A stretch of DNA of 64,000 nt, taken from Erysipelothrix rhusiopathiae. Lineage in GTDB: Bacteria; Bacillota_I; Bacilli_A; Erysipelotrichales; Erysipelotrichaceae. Shown here one piece after another: positions 38,871 to 48,290 of this stretch (position 1 is the stretch's first letter; every line of letters begins with the position of its first letter). The translations under genes and the position numbers were made by a program. The notes beneath the pieces are model-generated. The model worked only from the letters and a program-made list of their open reading frames with translations. It ran no database searches and was not told where the DNA came from. The stretch spans positions 62,001 through 126,000 of the forward strand of contig NZ_LR134439.1 in assembly GCF_900637845.1 (NCBI RefSeq). The letters are read 5' to 3'.

Positions 38871-39716
38871 ATGATAAAACAACAAAGCTTTAAAAATGAA
38901 AAACCAACACTTTTCCTAGTCGCAACTCCGATTGGGAATTTAAATGAAATGACACCGAGAGCGATTGAAACATTAAAAACTGTAGATATTATTGCTGCAG
39001 AGGATACGCGTAATGCCCGTAAACTTTGTTCACACTTTGAGATTAATACAAAGATGATAAGTCACCATATGCATAATGAACAAGAATCTACAAAAGGGAT
39101 TATTGATTTGTTAGAGTCAGGTATGAATATCGGGTTGGTAAGTGATGCAGGGTATCCCCTTATTTCAGATCCAGGTCAAACCTTGGTTCGTGATGTGATT
39201 GCGGCAGGGTATAATGTTGTGCCAATTTCAGGGAGCAGTGCATTTCTTAATGCATTAGTCGCATCAGGGTTAATTGTTCAACCATTCGCGTTTATGGGCT
39301 TTATGGAACATAAAGAAGGGCAACTCAAAAAACAATTAATACAACACAAAGATTTACCCATGACAACAATCTATTATTTATCAGTTCATAAATTAGAAAA
39401 GACACTTGAAATCGTGTATGATGTGTTAGGTAATCGAAAGATTTGTCTTGTGCGTGAGATTACAAAAATGCACGAGGAGTTTATACGTGGTACGGTTACC
39501 GAGGTTATGGAGTCTGTTGAAACGATAAAAGGTGAGTTTGTAATTGTTATTGAAGCAAATACTGAAGTATCAGAAGTTAGTTTTGATGATTTAATCATTC
39601 GCATCAAGGAACAGATCAATGCAGGAAATTCTGTTTCGCGTTCAATTTCTTCTGTGGCCAAAGAGAATGGTGTTTCAAAAAATGAACTCTATTCTTACTA
39701 TCACGAGAATAAATAG
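38871..39716 (+). CDS. rsmI: 16S rRNA 2'-O-ribose C1402 methyltransferase RsmI
   Basis: SAM-dependent ribose methylation of C1402 in 16S rRNA, supporting decoding fidelity. The 281 residues have the tetrapyrrole-methylase fold, with LFLVATPIGNLNEMTPRAI at the N-terminus, AAEDTRNARKL and VSDAGYPLISDPGQTLV, all RsmI signatures. A 10-bp hairpin (38826-38849, TTCG loop) lies between holB and this gene. It is followed after 9 nt by guaC. Confidence 0.94.
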   Translation: MIKQQSFKNEKPTLFLVATPIGNLNEMTPRAIETLKTVDIIAAEDTRNARKLCSHFEINTKMISHHMHNEQESTKGIIDLLESGMNIGLVSDAGYPLISDPGQTLVRDVIAAGYNVVPISGSSAFLNALVASGLIVQPFAFMGFMEHKEGQLKKQLIQHKDLPMTTIYYLSVHKLEKTLEIVYDVLGNRKICLVREITKMHEEFIRGTVTEVMESVETIKGEFVIVIEANTEVSEVSFDDLIIRIKEQINAGNSVSRSISSVAKENGVSKNELYSYYHENK

Positions 39717-39725
39717 GAGGCCGTA

Positions 39726-40700
39726 ATGAAAATATTTGATTACGAAGATATTCAATTAATTCCAAATAAATGTATTGTAAAAAGTCGCTCTGAATGTGAT
39801 ACAAGCGTTAAATTGGGAAATCGAACCTTTGAGATGCCTGTTGTTCCTGCAAACATGCAAACAATAATCGATGAACCACTCGCTATCTGGTTAGCAGAAC
39901 ATAATTATTTTTATGTTATGCATCGTTTTAACGAGGAACGTCGTTATGGCTTTATTCAAGATATGAATCAACGCGGTCTTTATGCATCAATTAGTGTTGG
40001 TGTAAAAGATGACGAGTATGATTTTGTACGTCGATTGGCAGAAGAAAATGTCATTCCTGACTATATCACAATCGATATTGCACACGGTCATTCAGAACAA
40101 GTTATCCGAATGATTAAGTATATTAAAGAATTCTTACCAAGCACATTTGTGATTGCAGGAAATGTTGGGACCCCTGAAGCGGTTCGTGAACTTGAAAATG
40201 CAGGTGCTGATGCCACAAAAGTTGGTATTGGACCGGGTAAGGTATGTATTACAAAATTAAAAACAGGGTTTGGAACTGGTGGATGGCAATTATCCGCATT
40301 ATCATGGTGTGCTAAAGCAGCTCGAAAACCTTTAATTGCAGATGGTGGAATCCGAGACCATGGTGATATCGCGAAATCAATTCGATTTGGTGCTACGATG
40401 TGTATGGTTGGTTCACTCTTTGCAGGACATGAAGAGTCACCTGGAGAAACAATCGATATTGATGGTGTTGCATTCAAAGAATACTTTGGAAGTGCATCAC
40501 AGTTTCAAAAAGGTGAACACAAAAACGTTGAAGGAAAGCGTATCTTAATCGAACATAAAGGTAAAATCGAAGATACTCTAAGAGAAATGCAACAAGATCT
40601 TCAATCATCAATTTCATATGCCGGAGGTCGTGATCTCGAAGCGATTCGTAAGGTTGATTACGTGATTGTTAAGAACAGCATTTTTAATGGAGATCGTTAG
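39726..40700 (+). CDS. guaC: GMP reductase
   Basis: Converts GMP to IMP with NADPH, releasing ammonia. The 324 residues have the IMPDH/GMPR fold and active-site loop [12 protein letters not shown] (catalytic Cys), [11 protein letters not shown] and [17 protein letters not shown], and no CBS domains, which separates it from IMP dehydrogenase. It is the class of short GMPR common in Firmicutes. The ribosome site is AGGAGG. Confidence 0.93.
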   Translation: MKIFDYEDIQLIPNKCIVKSRSECDTSVKLGNRTFEMPVVPANMQTIIDEPLAIWLAEHNYFYVMHRFNEERRYGFIQDMNQRGLYASISVGVKDDEYDFVRRLAEENVIPDYITIDIAHGHSEQVIRMIKYIKEFLPSTFVIAGNVGTPEAVRELENAGADATKVGIGPGKVCITKLKTGFGTGGWQLSALSWCAKAARKPLIADGGIRDHGDIAKSIRFGATMCMVGSLFAGHEESPGETIDIDGVAFKEYFGSASQFQKGEHKNVEGKRILIEHKGKIEDTLREMQQDLQSSISYAGGRDLEAIRKVDYVIVKNSIFNGDR

Positions 40701-40714
40701 ATTAAAGCAAATAT

Positions 40715-40743
40715 TCTTGAAAAAGTATATTTTATGCTATAAT
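40715..40743 (+). promoter_or_regulatory. Promoter of the Fur-family gene
   Basis: TCTTGA (40715-40720), 17-nt spacer, TATAAT (40738-40743). Transcription would begin at about 40750, which rules out ATG 40748 as the start codon. Confidence 0.7.
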
Positions 40744-40759
40744 TAAGATGGTGATGATA

Positions 40760-41155
40760 ATGAGTATCAAACTTACTAAACAAAGACAAGAGATTTTAGA
40801 TTTAATTCAAGCATCTGAAGGTCATATGACGGCAGATCAAATTCATACAAAACTTAAAGAAGGTGATGTATCAATTGGAATTGCGACGGTCTATCGAAAT
40901 TTAAATGTACTCTATAATGAAAAATTAATAAACCGTGTTAGACATCCAGAACTTGGATTTATCTATGATAAAAATCTACACGATCATTATCATTTTAGAT
41001 GCAGAGAATGCAATCGCATTGAAGATGTGGAATTAGATTACCGAAAAGAATTACATCAACTCGTCGAAGAAGAATTAGGATGTCTAGTGTTAGATCACGA
41101 TATCACATTCGAGGGTATTTGTAAGGACTGTTTGGCGAAATCAAATCAAAAATAG
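40760..41155 (+). CDS. Fur-family regulator, PerR-like
   Basis: 131 residues with the Fur winged helix (VSIGIATVYRNLNVLYNEKLI), a HDHYHFRC metal-binding segment and structural zinc cysteines (CRECN and GICKDC, four Cys in two pairs). Together with the DLI...KLTKQRQEIL start, this resembles PerR more than Fur or Zur, but the metal specificity cannot be read directly. ATG 40760 is chosen because transcription starts at about 40750; a GGTGAT site lies nearby. Ends in two terminators. Confidence 0.88.
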   Translation: MSIKLTKQRQEILDLIQASEGHMTADQIHTKLKEGDVSIGIATVYRNLNVLYNEKLINRVRHPELGFIYDKNLHDHYHFRCRECNRIEDVELDYRKELHQLVEEELGCLVLDHDITFEGICKDCLAKSNQK

Positions 41156-41162
41156 TAGTAAG

Positions 41163-41224
41163 AAAAAAAGGAGCCTAAGCTCCTTTTTTTGTGTTGCCGT
41201 TCATCAAAAGGTGAACGTTTTTTT
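41163..41224. terminator. Tandem terminators between the Fur and XRE genes
   Basis: First hairpin 41163-41190: AAGGAGC-CTAA-GCTCCTT with A- and T-runs (bidirectional). Second at 41198-41224: CGTTCA and TGAACG around an 8-nt loop, followed by seven T, plus strand. The second reaches the XRE stop codon. Confidence 0.88.
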
Positions 41225-41579
41225 ATTTGTAACCTTGCGCTACTTTACCTACTGCTTCATTTACTTTTTCATAACTATATAAATCTAATTGAGAAAAACA
41301 TTCAACAAGTTGATCAACTGTAACAGATTGAAGATGTTCAACGATTGCTGTAGCGGTTAAAGCTTCAAGTTCTTCTTCTAAACCTAATAAGTACGTTGGA
41401 GTTGTTTCTAAAGCCTCGGCGATATCATAAATTTTTGACTGAGGAAGATCGATCACACCCGCTTCAATTTTAGCGATTGTAGAACGTGATGTATAACCCA
41501 CAGCAACAGCAAGTTCCTGTTGAGAAATACGTAGTTCTTTACGACGAGCTTTCAGTCTTTGACCTAATATATTCGACAT
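41223..41579 (-). CDS. XRE-family transcriptional regulator
   Basis: 118 residues. The N-terminal helix-turn-helix (about 6-60) is KARRKELRISQQELAVAVG then SRSTIAKIEAGVIDLP, typical Cro/C1. The C-terminal 55 residues are helical with no metal or effector motif. It has its own promoter and is divergent from the large surface protein gene, whose promoter region contains an inverted repeat; control of that gene is a natural guess but unproven. Confidence 0.9.
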   Translation of the reverse strand: MSNILGQRLKARRKELRISQQELAVAVGYTSRSTIAKIEAGVIDLPQSKIYDIAEALETTPTYLLGLEEELEALTATAIVEHLQSVTVDQLVECFSQLDLYSYEKVNEAVGKVAQGYK

Positions 41580-41600
41580 AATTACTCCTTCACCTCAATG

Positions 41601-41629
41601 AATATAGCATTTATATCTTTAATTTGCAA
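41601..41629 (-). promoter_or_regulatory. Promoter of the XRE gene
   Basis: TTGCAA (41629-41624), 17-nt spacer, TATATT (41606-41601). Confidence 0.8.
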
Positions 41630-41761
41630 TATCTATTCAGTGAGTGTGAAATTTCCATATAAAATTCGTCCCTTCTAGTATTAATATGGTGAATTACAAG
41701 CCCTTTTGTGTTAATTATCGATGCGATGGTAAAAAAAGTGGACATTTTATGACAAAAATAA

Positions 41762-41811
41762 TTGACTAAATATGTGAAAACCAATAATATCACTTTGTGA
41801 TTAAAAATCAC
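41762..41811 (+). promoter_or_regulatory. Promoter and candidate operator of the VWA/Cna-B surface protein
   Basis: TTGACT (41762-41767), 17-nt spacer, TAATAT (41785-41790). Immediately at the expected start lies the inverted repeat GTGATT-AAA-AATCAC (41797-41811), with ATCACTTT repeated on each side. It could bind a dimeric repressor such as the adjacent XRE protein. Confidence 0.65.
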
Positions 41812-41840
41812 TTTAAATGATACTTGTAAGGAGGAAAAAA

Positions 41841-44800
41841 ATGAAAACGAGAATCATTAAAAGCGGATTAACAGTATTGTTAATCACAATGGTATTATTG
41901 TCTATAAATACATCATTTGTATCTGCAGAAGGAAATTCTTCTTCAAGTGAAAAAACAATTACAAATTCAATACAAATAGATAACATGAATGAAGGGGAGG
42001 TTCGAGTGTTTAAAACAGCGAAACCGATCCCAAACAGTATCAATCGTTGGGAAATATCGATTGATGTGTTCGGACGTTTAAAACGCGAACCGTCAGATAT
42101 TGTTTTAGTACTCGACACATCAGGAAGTATGGATCCACAGAAAAACCCACAAGGAATTGACCGAATTTCTAAAGCGAAACGTGAGGCAATTCATTTTGTG
42201 AATGAAATTTTTGAAAGAGATGCCTCAGCACGTGTTGCACTGGTATCTTATGGAACCAAAGTATCCTCAAACTCTTTTCATACGAAACAAGAATCAAATT
42301 TATTAATCAATGAAATTAAGAGTCTTAAAGCAGAAGGGGGAACGTTTACTCAAGGGGCACTATATGAAGCGAAAATGCTATTAAATCAAAGTAGCGCACC
42401 CAATAAAACAATTGTATTATTATCTGATGGACAACCGACTTACCGATATCCACTCAAAGCGAAAGTAAATCAAGATTTGCTTCGTTACGATGGCAATGTT
42501 ATCGTCCAAAAACGTTATAATGGACAACAACGTCCTTTTGATATTGGGATAACAAGTTCAAGTAATCAAGCCATTCCAGGGTATCGATTTAAGTCACGCC
42601 CGAATACGAATGTATTTGATTATAATGCGATGGTTTATGGAACGGGTAATGAATATTATTTGGATGAACTTGGGGAACTAAGATCCCAAGGGAATCAAAA
42701 TTATTTCGTATATATGTCCTCGGCAGATGCAGCAATAATCGAATCCAATCAAATCCACCAGGAACAAATTCATTTATATGCAATAGGATTTGATACGGAT
42801 GCTAGAGGAACAGATATCTTAAAACGTATTAGTAATAACAATTATTATGATGCTTCATCAAGTCGCGATAATTTGGACGACATATTTAAGAAAATTTCAA
42901 ATAATATTTATTCTGCAGCGAAGGATATTCATATTGAAGACCCTATGTCTGATGCCTTCATCGTCGATGAATCAAGCTTAACAGAAGAACTTAAATCAAT
43001 GTTTGATGTGACACATCAACGCTTCAACATTCGAAGTCAAGGTTTACTCGATGAGGATGGCGATATCCAGCATTTCGGTTATAAATATGAAGTGGCTACC
43101 AAAGCATCCTCTACCATCAGTGAAAATGATTTCTATGAACTTAATAAAACAACGATGATTACATATAGCGATGTTAAGAATCAAACCGTTAAGAAAACGA
43201 TTAAGGTACCACAAGCTAAACCCACACCGGTACGACTTAAAACCGAAGTCTATAAGGCTGACAAATCTCGAGATTTAAATACAAAGTATCAAATTGATGT
43301 TCTATTTAAATCTAAAGATAAGGAACATAAACTTCGTAATGAAAGTGCATCGAATAAAGTCTCAACTTCTTGGTCTTTTACCGACCACGGAGCATATGAT
43401 GTCATGATTGATTCATTAAACGTTGATTCATCAACGCATAATCTGGATGACTATGATGTTGTGTATGAATATTACGAGCATCAAAACGGTGTGCGTAAAC
43501 CTGTCTCGGGTTTAAACATCCACGAACATCCTGAATCCTATGAAGTAGTTGTTAAGCTGTATCAAAAACCACTCGGTACCATCACAATTGATAAGACTGT
43601 AAAGCAAGGATCAAAGACAGTCTATCCGGAAGATACGTTTACTTTTGAAGTGTTTAATGACGACTACAAAATTGATGAGATTTTGTTAAAATCAGGAGAA
43701 TCACGTACGCTTGATAACCTACCCATTGGTCAGTATCAAATCCGCGAGAAAGAACGAGCAGGCTATACATCGAGAAACCCTAACCAAAGCTTTGAAGTTA
43801 CATATTCTAACCGTAATCATGAACTGCATTTTATCAATGACGTGGAGAATAGAACATCTTACTTTGTAGAAAAAGTTTGGGTAGGTGGAACGGTGCGTCA
43901 TAGTGATGTCCGAATTGATCTAAAACAAAACGGAACCCCTCTTAATACCCCAAAAGTTCTTGAAAAAGGAAACAAGACACTTGAGTTTACCAACCTTCCT
44001 CGTTTTGATGAAGCAGGTAATGAATATGTCTATTCCCCTTATGAACTGGATAGTCCAGATCATTTTGAATCTTCTGTAGCAGGTAATAAGATTACAAATA
44101 CATATGTTATTCCGCAAAGAAGCTACACAGTTACTAAAGTTTGGGATGGTGGACCGCTTATTAAACCAAACATAACAATCCAGCTATATCAAAACAATCA
44201 ACCTTATAAACGCATTGAACTTGAGTCGGGTCAAACCTCATACACATGGGATGAACTCCCAGAGACGGACGATCAAGGAAATGCATTCAATTACCATGTC
44301 GAAGAAATGAACGTTCCCGAAAATTATGAAATGCACGTTGATGACGCAACAATCACCAATACCTATATCAGTCCGACTCGTGATATTTCTGTTATGAAAG
44401 AATGGATTGGTGGTCCTGTTACAAAACCAACGATTGAAATTGCATTGCTTGCTGATGGTTATGAGGTAGATCGTCAAGTGATGGAATCTGGAACGAACCA
44501 AATTACATTTAAAAATCAACCAGTTAATGATCGCAATGGTTTACCAATAAGCTACAAAGCAATTGAAACAAAAGGAGCACAAGATTATATCAACATCCCC
44601 TCCGACAATCCACTTGTTATTAAAAATGAATACCGACAACCCAAAATTACAGAGCCCATCATCGCAACAAAAATTTGGGAAGGCGGACCATCGGAAAAAC
44701 CTGATGTGGAAATGGTTCTTTATCGCCAAAGCACATCCACGAAGGAACGTGTGGATTCAAAAGTATTAAGCAGTGGACAAACTAAAGTATTATTTACCGA

Positions 44801-46217
44801 TTTAGAGAAAACAGATAAGGACGGAAATCTCTATACGTATTGGATTGAAGAAGGAAATCAAGAGCACTTGTTCAAGGAGCACCACTATACGGCAGAACGC
44901 AAGGATGCCTTCACAATCGTGAATCGCTATCAATCCCCTAAAACCACCTTTACGATGAATAAAGTTTGGGATGGTGGTCCTGAGATTAAACCAGATATTG
45001 AAGTGCAACTTTTAAAAAATGGTGAAAATGCAGGCGTTCCGGTAATCCTTCATCACGGAGAAACAAGCTATACATGGTCTGATCTCGATGAATATGATAA
45101 CAACGGGAATAAAATTGATTATCGCGTCCGAGAGATTCATGAACCTAAAGGTTACGTACAAGAAATCGATCAATCAGGATCTACGATTACAAATCATTTC
45201 AATCCAGAGATGAGAACAATCAATGCTTATCTATATTGGGAAAATGGTCCAGATCAAAAGCCGACTGTAACATTTAATCTCTATCAAATCATCAATGGTA
45301 TTGAAACACCAGTTGGAGATCCAAAAACCTTAGAAACAGGCGTATCAAGTGTATCGTGGGATGTACCCGCGCAGACACAAGAAGGCCAAAATATCGAGTA
45401 TTTTGTGAAGCAAACAGATCTTACTGATGATTATACGATGCGCTATGGTTCAGACCGATTAATCGTAATCAACACCTACCACCCTCCTGTTCATGAAATA
45501 GTATTAGACAAACAATGGGTAGGTGGTGCTATGACTCAAGCAGAGGCGGAATTTACACTTTACCAAAACGGAAACATCTATGATGTTGTGAAGCTTGGAT
45601 ATAACGATTCAAGCTATACATGGCTTGTGAATTCAAAAGATTTGAAGGGGAATGAAATGAATTATAAACTTGAAGAAACTTCGGTACCTGATCATTTCGT
45701 TTCGGAAACAATTGATGCATGGACATTCCGAAATACTTATACATCCCCTAAAAAAGATGTAACTGTTACGAAACATTGGATTAATGCCCCTGATAATGTT
45801 CCGACGGTTCATCTCCAACTTTTAAGAAATAATGAACCGATAGGTAATCCAATCTCACTCGAGAACGGACAAACAACCTATACATGGAAAAATCTTGATG
45901 AAACAGATGAACATGGAAACGCCTATGAATACCGTGTTCATGAAATTGATCCACCCGAAGGTTATGTGGTTCAATACAGTGAAGATGGACTGGAAATATT
46001 CAACAAATATCAAGGAGATGTATCCAGTATTCAAAAAGATAAACCAAATCCTCAAACTCCACTTGAAAAAAATACAGAGCCAAAAGAAGAGAATAGTAAT
46101 AAACCAATGAGCAATGGAGTACTCCCCCAAACAGGAGTTGGTAACCGTGTTTTAATTATTTCTGGAGGTTTCATGATAGGAATGGGTATTCTTATATTAT
46201 TGAAAAAGAAAGATTAG
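41841..46217 (+). CDS. LPXTG-anchored surface protein with VWA domain and eight Cna-B repeats
   Basis: 1458 residues. Signal peptide at residues 1-32 (ending VSA-EG). VWA domain from about 85, with an intact MIDAS start (DTSGSMD). A SpaA/prealbumin-like domain at about 565-665. Eight Cna-B-like repeats of about 85-90 residues at about 668-1390, each opening with K-V-W-x-G-G or a variant and ending in ITNTY-like strands. The sorting signal LPQTG is at 1428-1432, then a membrane helix and KKKD. Cna-B repeats usually hold isopeptide bonds. The design suits an adhesin or pilus-tip protein. ATG 41841 has AAGGAGGAAAAAA upstream; the sortase at 11.4 kb may anchor it. Confidence 0.95.
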   Translation: MKTRIIKSGLTVLLITMVLLSINTSFVSAEGNSSSSEKTITNSIQIDNMNEGEVRVFKTAKPIPNSINRWEISIDVFGRLKREPSDIVLVLDTSGSMDPQKNPQGIDRISKAKREAIHFVNEIFERDASARVALVSYGTKVSSNSFHTKQESNLLINEIKSLKAEGGTFTQGALYEAKMLLNQSSAPNKTIVLLSDGQPTYRYPLKAKVNQDLLRYDGNVIVQKRYNGQQRPFDIGITSSSNQAIPGYRFKSRPNTNVFDYNAMVYGTGNEYYLDELGELRSQGNQNYFVYMSSADAAIIESNQIHQEQIHLYAIGFDTDARGTDILKRISNNNYYDASSSRDNLDDIFKKISNNIYSAAKDIHIEDPMSDAFIVDESSLTEELKSMFDVTHQRFNIRSQGLLDEDGDIQHFGYKYEVATKASSTISENDFYELNKTTMITYSDVKNQTVKKTIKVPQAKPTPVRLKTEVYKADKSRDLNTKYQIDVLFKSKDKEHKLRNESASNKVSTSWSFTDHGAYDVMIDSLNVDSSTHNLDDYDVVYEYYEHQNGVRKPVSGLNIHEHPESYEVVVKLYQKPLGTITIDKTVKQGSKTVYPEDTFTFEVFNDDYKIDEILLKSGESRTLDNLPIGQYQIREKERAGYTSRNPNQSFEVTYSNRNHELHFINDVENRTSYFVEKVWVGGTVRHSDVRIDLKQNGTPLNTPKVLEKGNKTLEFTNLPRFDEAGNEYVYSPYELDSPDHFESSVAGNKITNTYVIPQRSYTVTKVWDGGPLIKPNITIQLYQNNQPYKRIELESGQTSYTWDELPETDDQGNAFNYHVEEMNVPENYEMHVDDATITNTYISPTRDISVMKEWIGGPVTKPTIEIALLADGYEVDRQVMESGTNQITFKNQPVNDRNGLPISYKAIETKGAQDYINIPSDNPLVIKNEYRQPKITEPIIATKIWEGGPSEKPDVEMVLYRQSTSTKERVDSKVLSSGQTKVLFTDLEKTDKDGNLYTYWIEEGNQEHLFKEHHYTAERKDAFTIVNRYQSPKTTFTMNKVWDGGPEIKPDIEVQLLKNGENAGVPVILHHGETSYTWSDLDEYDNNGNKIDYRVREIHEPKGYVQEIDQSGSTITNHFNPEMRTINAYLYWENGPDQKPTVTFNLYQIINGIETPVGDPKTLETGVSSVSWDVPAQTQEGQNIEYFVKQTDLTDDYTMRYGSDRLIVINTYHPPVHEIVLDKQWVGGAMTQAEAEFTLYQNGNIYDVVKLGYNDSSYTWLVNSKDLKGNEMNYKLEETSVPDHFVSETIDAWTFRNTYTSPKKDVTVTKHWINAPDNVPTVHLQLLRNNEPIGNPISLENGQTTYTWKNLDETDEHGNAYEYRVHEIDPPEGYVVQYSEDGLEIFNKYQGDVSSIQKDKPNPQTPLEKNTEPKEENSNKPMSNGVLPQTGVGNRVLIISGGFMIGMGILILLKKKD
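43858..46014 (+). repeat. Eight tandem Cna-B repeat units within the surface protein
   Basis: Units start near 43861 (KVWVGG), 44125 (KVWDGG), 44380 (KEWIGG), 44647 (KIWEGG), 44950 (KVWDGG), 45217 (YLYWENG), 45496 (KQWVGG) and 45760 (KHWINA). They are divergent at the DNA level, so not recent duplications. Units six and eight lack one of the Gly after Trp. Confidence 0.85.
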
Positions 46218-46228
46218 TTTGATAAATA

Positions 46229-46260
46229 AAAACCTCGTACCGTTAAAAGTACGAGGTTTT
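46229..46260 (+). terminator. Terminator after the surface protein gene
   Basis: AAAACCTCGTAC and GTACGAGGTTTT around CGTTAAAA; only moderate T-run after it. Confidence 0.85.
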
Positions 46261-46266
46261 GTCTTA

Positions 46267-46295
46267 TTGTAGAGTGCCCCTAAATAGGCTATAAT
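46267..46295 (+). promoter_or_regulatory. Promoter of metG
   Basis: TTGTAG (46267-46272), 17-nt spacer, TATAAT (46290-46295). The leader to metG is only about 22 nt, so there is no room for a T-box or S-box here. Confidence 0.8.
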
Positions 46296-46324
46296 TAAGG
46301 AGAAATTCTGGCGGAGGAAATCAA

Positions 46325-48259
46325 ATGAAAAACAATAAAAATTACTATATAACAACCGCTATTGCTTATACATCAGCAAAACCTCATATTGGAAACATTT
46401 ATGAGATTGTGCTAGCAGATAGTATTGCGCGCTTTAAACGTGCTCAAGGTTATAATGTTCGTTTTCAAACAGGAACGGATGAACATGGTCAAAAAATAGA
46501 AGATAATGCGAAAGAACACAATATGTTACCGAAAGATTATGTTGATAATATTTCAGGTGTGATTCGTGGTCTATTTGATCTGATGAATGTTAAATACGAT
46601 TATTTTATTCGTACAACGGATGATTACCATAAAGAGCAAGTTCAAAAGGTTTTCAAAAAACTCTTTGATCAAGGTGATTTATACAAAGGGAATTATGAAG
46701 GATGGTACTGTAAATCGTGTGAATCATTCTATTCTGACTCACAGGTAGAAGATGAAACCTGTCCCGAGTGTGGTGGGAAAGTTGTACGCCAACAAGAATC
46801 ATGTTACTTCTTTAAAATGAGTAACTATCAAGAACGACTTGTACAATATATCAAGGATAATCCTTCATTTATTCAACCTGAATCACGTAAGAATGAGATG
46901 CTTCAAAACTTCCTTAAAGAAGATCTTTACGATCTTGCGGTTTCACGAACCAGTTTCAAGTGGGGAATTCCAGTAGACTTTGATCCAGAACATGTTGTAT
47001 ATGTTTGGATTGATGCACTGATTAACTACATAACTGGTTTAGGTTATGATGTTGACGGGAATAACGGACCACTCTTTGATGAGTTTTGGCCTGCAGATGT
47101 TCATTTAATTGGAAAAGATATTTTGCGTTTCCACACAATTTACTGGCCAATTTTATTAATGGCACTTGATATTGAGTTACCAAAACAAATCTTTGGACAC
47201 CCATGGTTACTTACTGGCGACAGCAAGATGAGTAAATCCAAAGGGAATGCGGTATATGTTGATGATCTCACATCGGTACTAGGAGTTGATCCAGTTCGTT
47301 ACATTATGCTTCATGAAATGCCTTTTGAACGTGATGGTCATCTCACCTATGAGTTAATGATTGAACGTATTAATACAGACCTTGCGAATATTATTGGAAA
47401 CCTTGTTAATCGTACAATCTCCATGACAAATAAATACTTTGATGGTGTATTAACAGTTAATCATGTAGATGATGACATGGATGATGAGTTGATTGCCGCA
47501 TGTAAAAATTTAATTCCTAATGTTGAAGCGAAGATGGATACACTTCATGTAGCGGATGCAATTTCTGAAATTGTTGCGCTCTTTAGAAAAGGGAATAAGT
47601 ATATTGACGATACACAACCTTGGGTTCTTGCGAAAGATGAAACAAAACAAGAACGTCTTCAAACAGTACTCTATAATCTAACGGAATTGATTCGTATTGG
47701 TGGTATTGCACTGGAATCATTCATTCCCGAAACATCACAACGCATTCTAGCACAATTACAAACAGAACATACATCGTTTGAAAGTGCGAAGACGTTTGGT
47801 CTCTTTGAACTTAATAAACCTGTCGTTTCAAAAACAGACATCATTTTTAATCGTTTAGATGTGAAAGAAACACTTGAGTTATTAGAAAAGGAGGTAGAAC
47901 CTGTGGTAGAAACAAGCGTTGTTGAAGAAGAAGAAGTAAAAGAAATTACGTTTGATCAATTCCAAGATGTTGAACTTCGTACGGGGACAATCGTTAAAGT
48001 CGATAAACACCCTAAAGCAGATAAGCTCTATGTATTACAAGTTGATTTAGGCAGCAAAGAAGTAACTGTAGTAAGCAGTCTTGTAGATTTCTTTACTGAA
48101 GAAGAACTCCTCAATCATAAAGTTGTTCTTGTTGCAAACCTCAAACCCGTTAAACTTCGCGGTGTTATGTCAAATGGTATGATTCTTACAGCTGAAGAAG
48201 GCGATAAAGTAAGACTTGTAACCGGCGGTGATGTAGCAAACGGAACGTTATTACGTTAA
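46325..48259 (+). CDS. metG: Methionyl-tRNA synthetase with C-terminal tRNA-binding domain
   Basis: Class I synthetase, 644 residues. The HIGH equivalent is HIGN (AKPHIGNIYE) near residue 21. A knuckle with four Cys (CKSC...CPEC) is at about 130-150. KMSKS is intact (SKMSKSKG). The tail (about 535-644; FDQFQDVELRTGTIVKVDKH) is a Trbp111/Arc1p-like OB fold that binds tRNA and dimerises. A perfect AAAGGAGG followed by an in-frame GTG at 47903 lies exactly before this tail. GGAGG precedes the ATG. Confidence 0.96.
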   Translation: MKNNKNYYITTAIAYTSAKPHIGNIYEIVLADSIARFKRAQGYNVRFQTGTDEHGQKIEDNAKEHNMLPKDYVDNISGVIRGLFDLMNVKYDYFIRTTDDYHKEQVQKVFKKLFDQGDLYKGNYEGWYCKSCESFYSDSQVEDETCPECGGKVVRQQESCYFFKMSNYQERLVQYIKDNPSFIQPESRKNEMLQNFLKEDLYDLAVSRTSFKWGIPVDFDPEHVVYVWIDALINYITGLGYDVDGNNGPLFDEFWPADVHLIGKDILRFHTIYWPILLMALDIELPKQIFGHPWLLTGDSKMSKSKGNAVYVDDLTSVLGVDPVRYIMLHEMPFERDGHLTYELMIERINTDLANIIGNLVNRTISMTNKYFDGVLTVNHVDDDMDDELIAACKNLIPNVEAKMDTLHVADAISEIVALFRKGNKYIDDTQPWVLAKDETKQERLQTVLYNLTELIRIGGIALESFIPETSQRILAQLQTEHTSFESAKTFGLFELNKPVVSKTDIIFNRLDVKETLELLEKEVEPVVETSVVEEEEVKEITFDQFQDVELRTGTIVKVDKHPKADKLYVLQVDLGSKEVTVVSSLVDFFTEEELLNHKVVLVANLKPVKLRGVMSNGMILTAEEGDKVRLVTGGDVANGTLLR

Positions 48260-48290
48260 GATAGGTATTGTATAGAAAAGAGGGTGCTTT

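Noticed and set aside
41813-46130. Several long antisense reading frames inside the VWA/Cna-B gene, mutL and gyrA
   Set aside because: They lie opposite clearly coding sequence, have no ribosome sites or recognisable motifs, and are expected from AT-rich codon usage.
46218-46324. Possible T-box or SAM riboswitch before metG
   Set aside because: The promoter at 46267-46295 leaves only about 22 nt of leader, too short for either.
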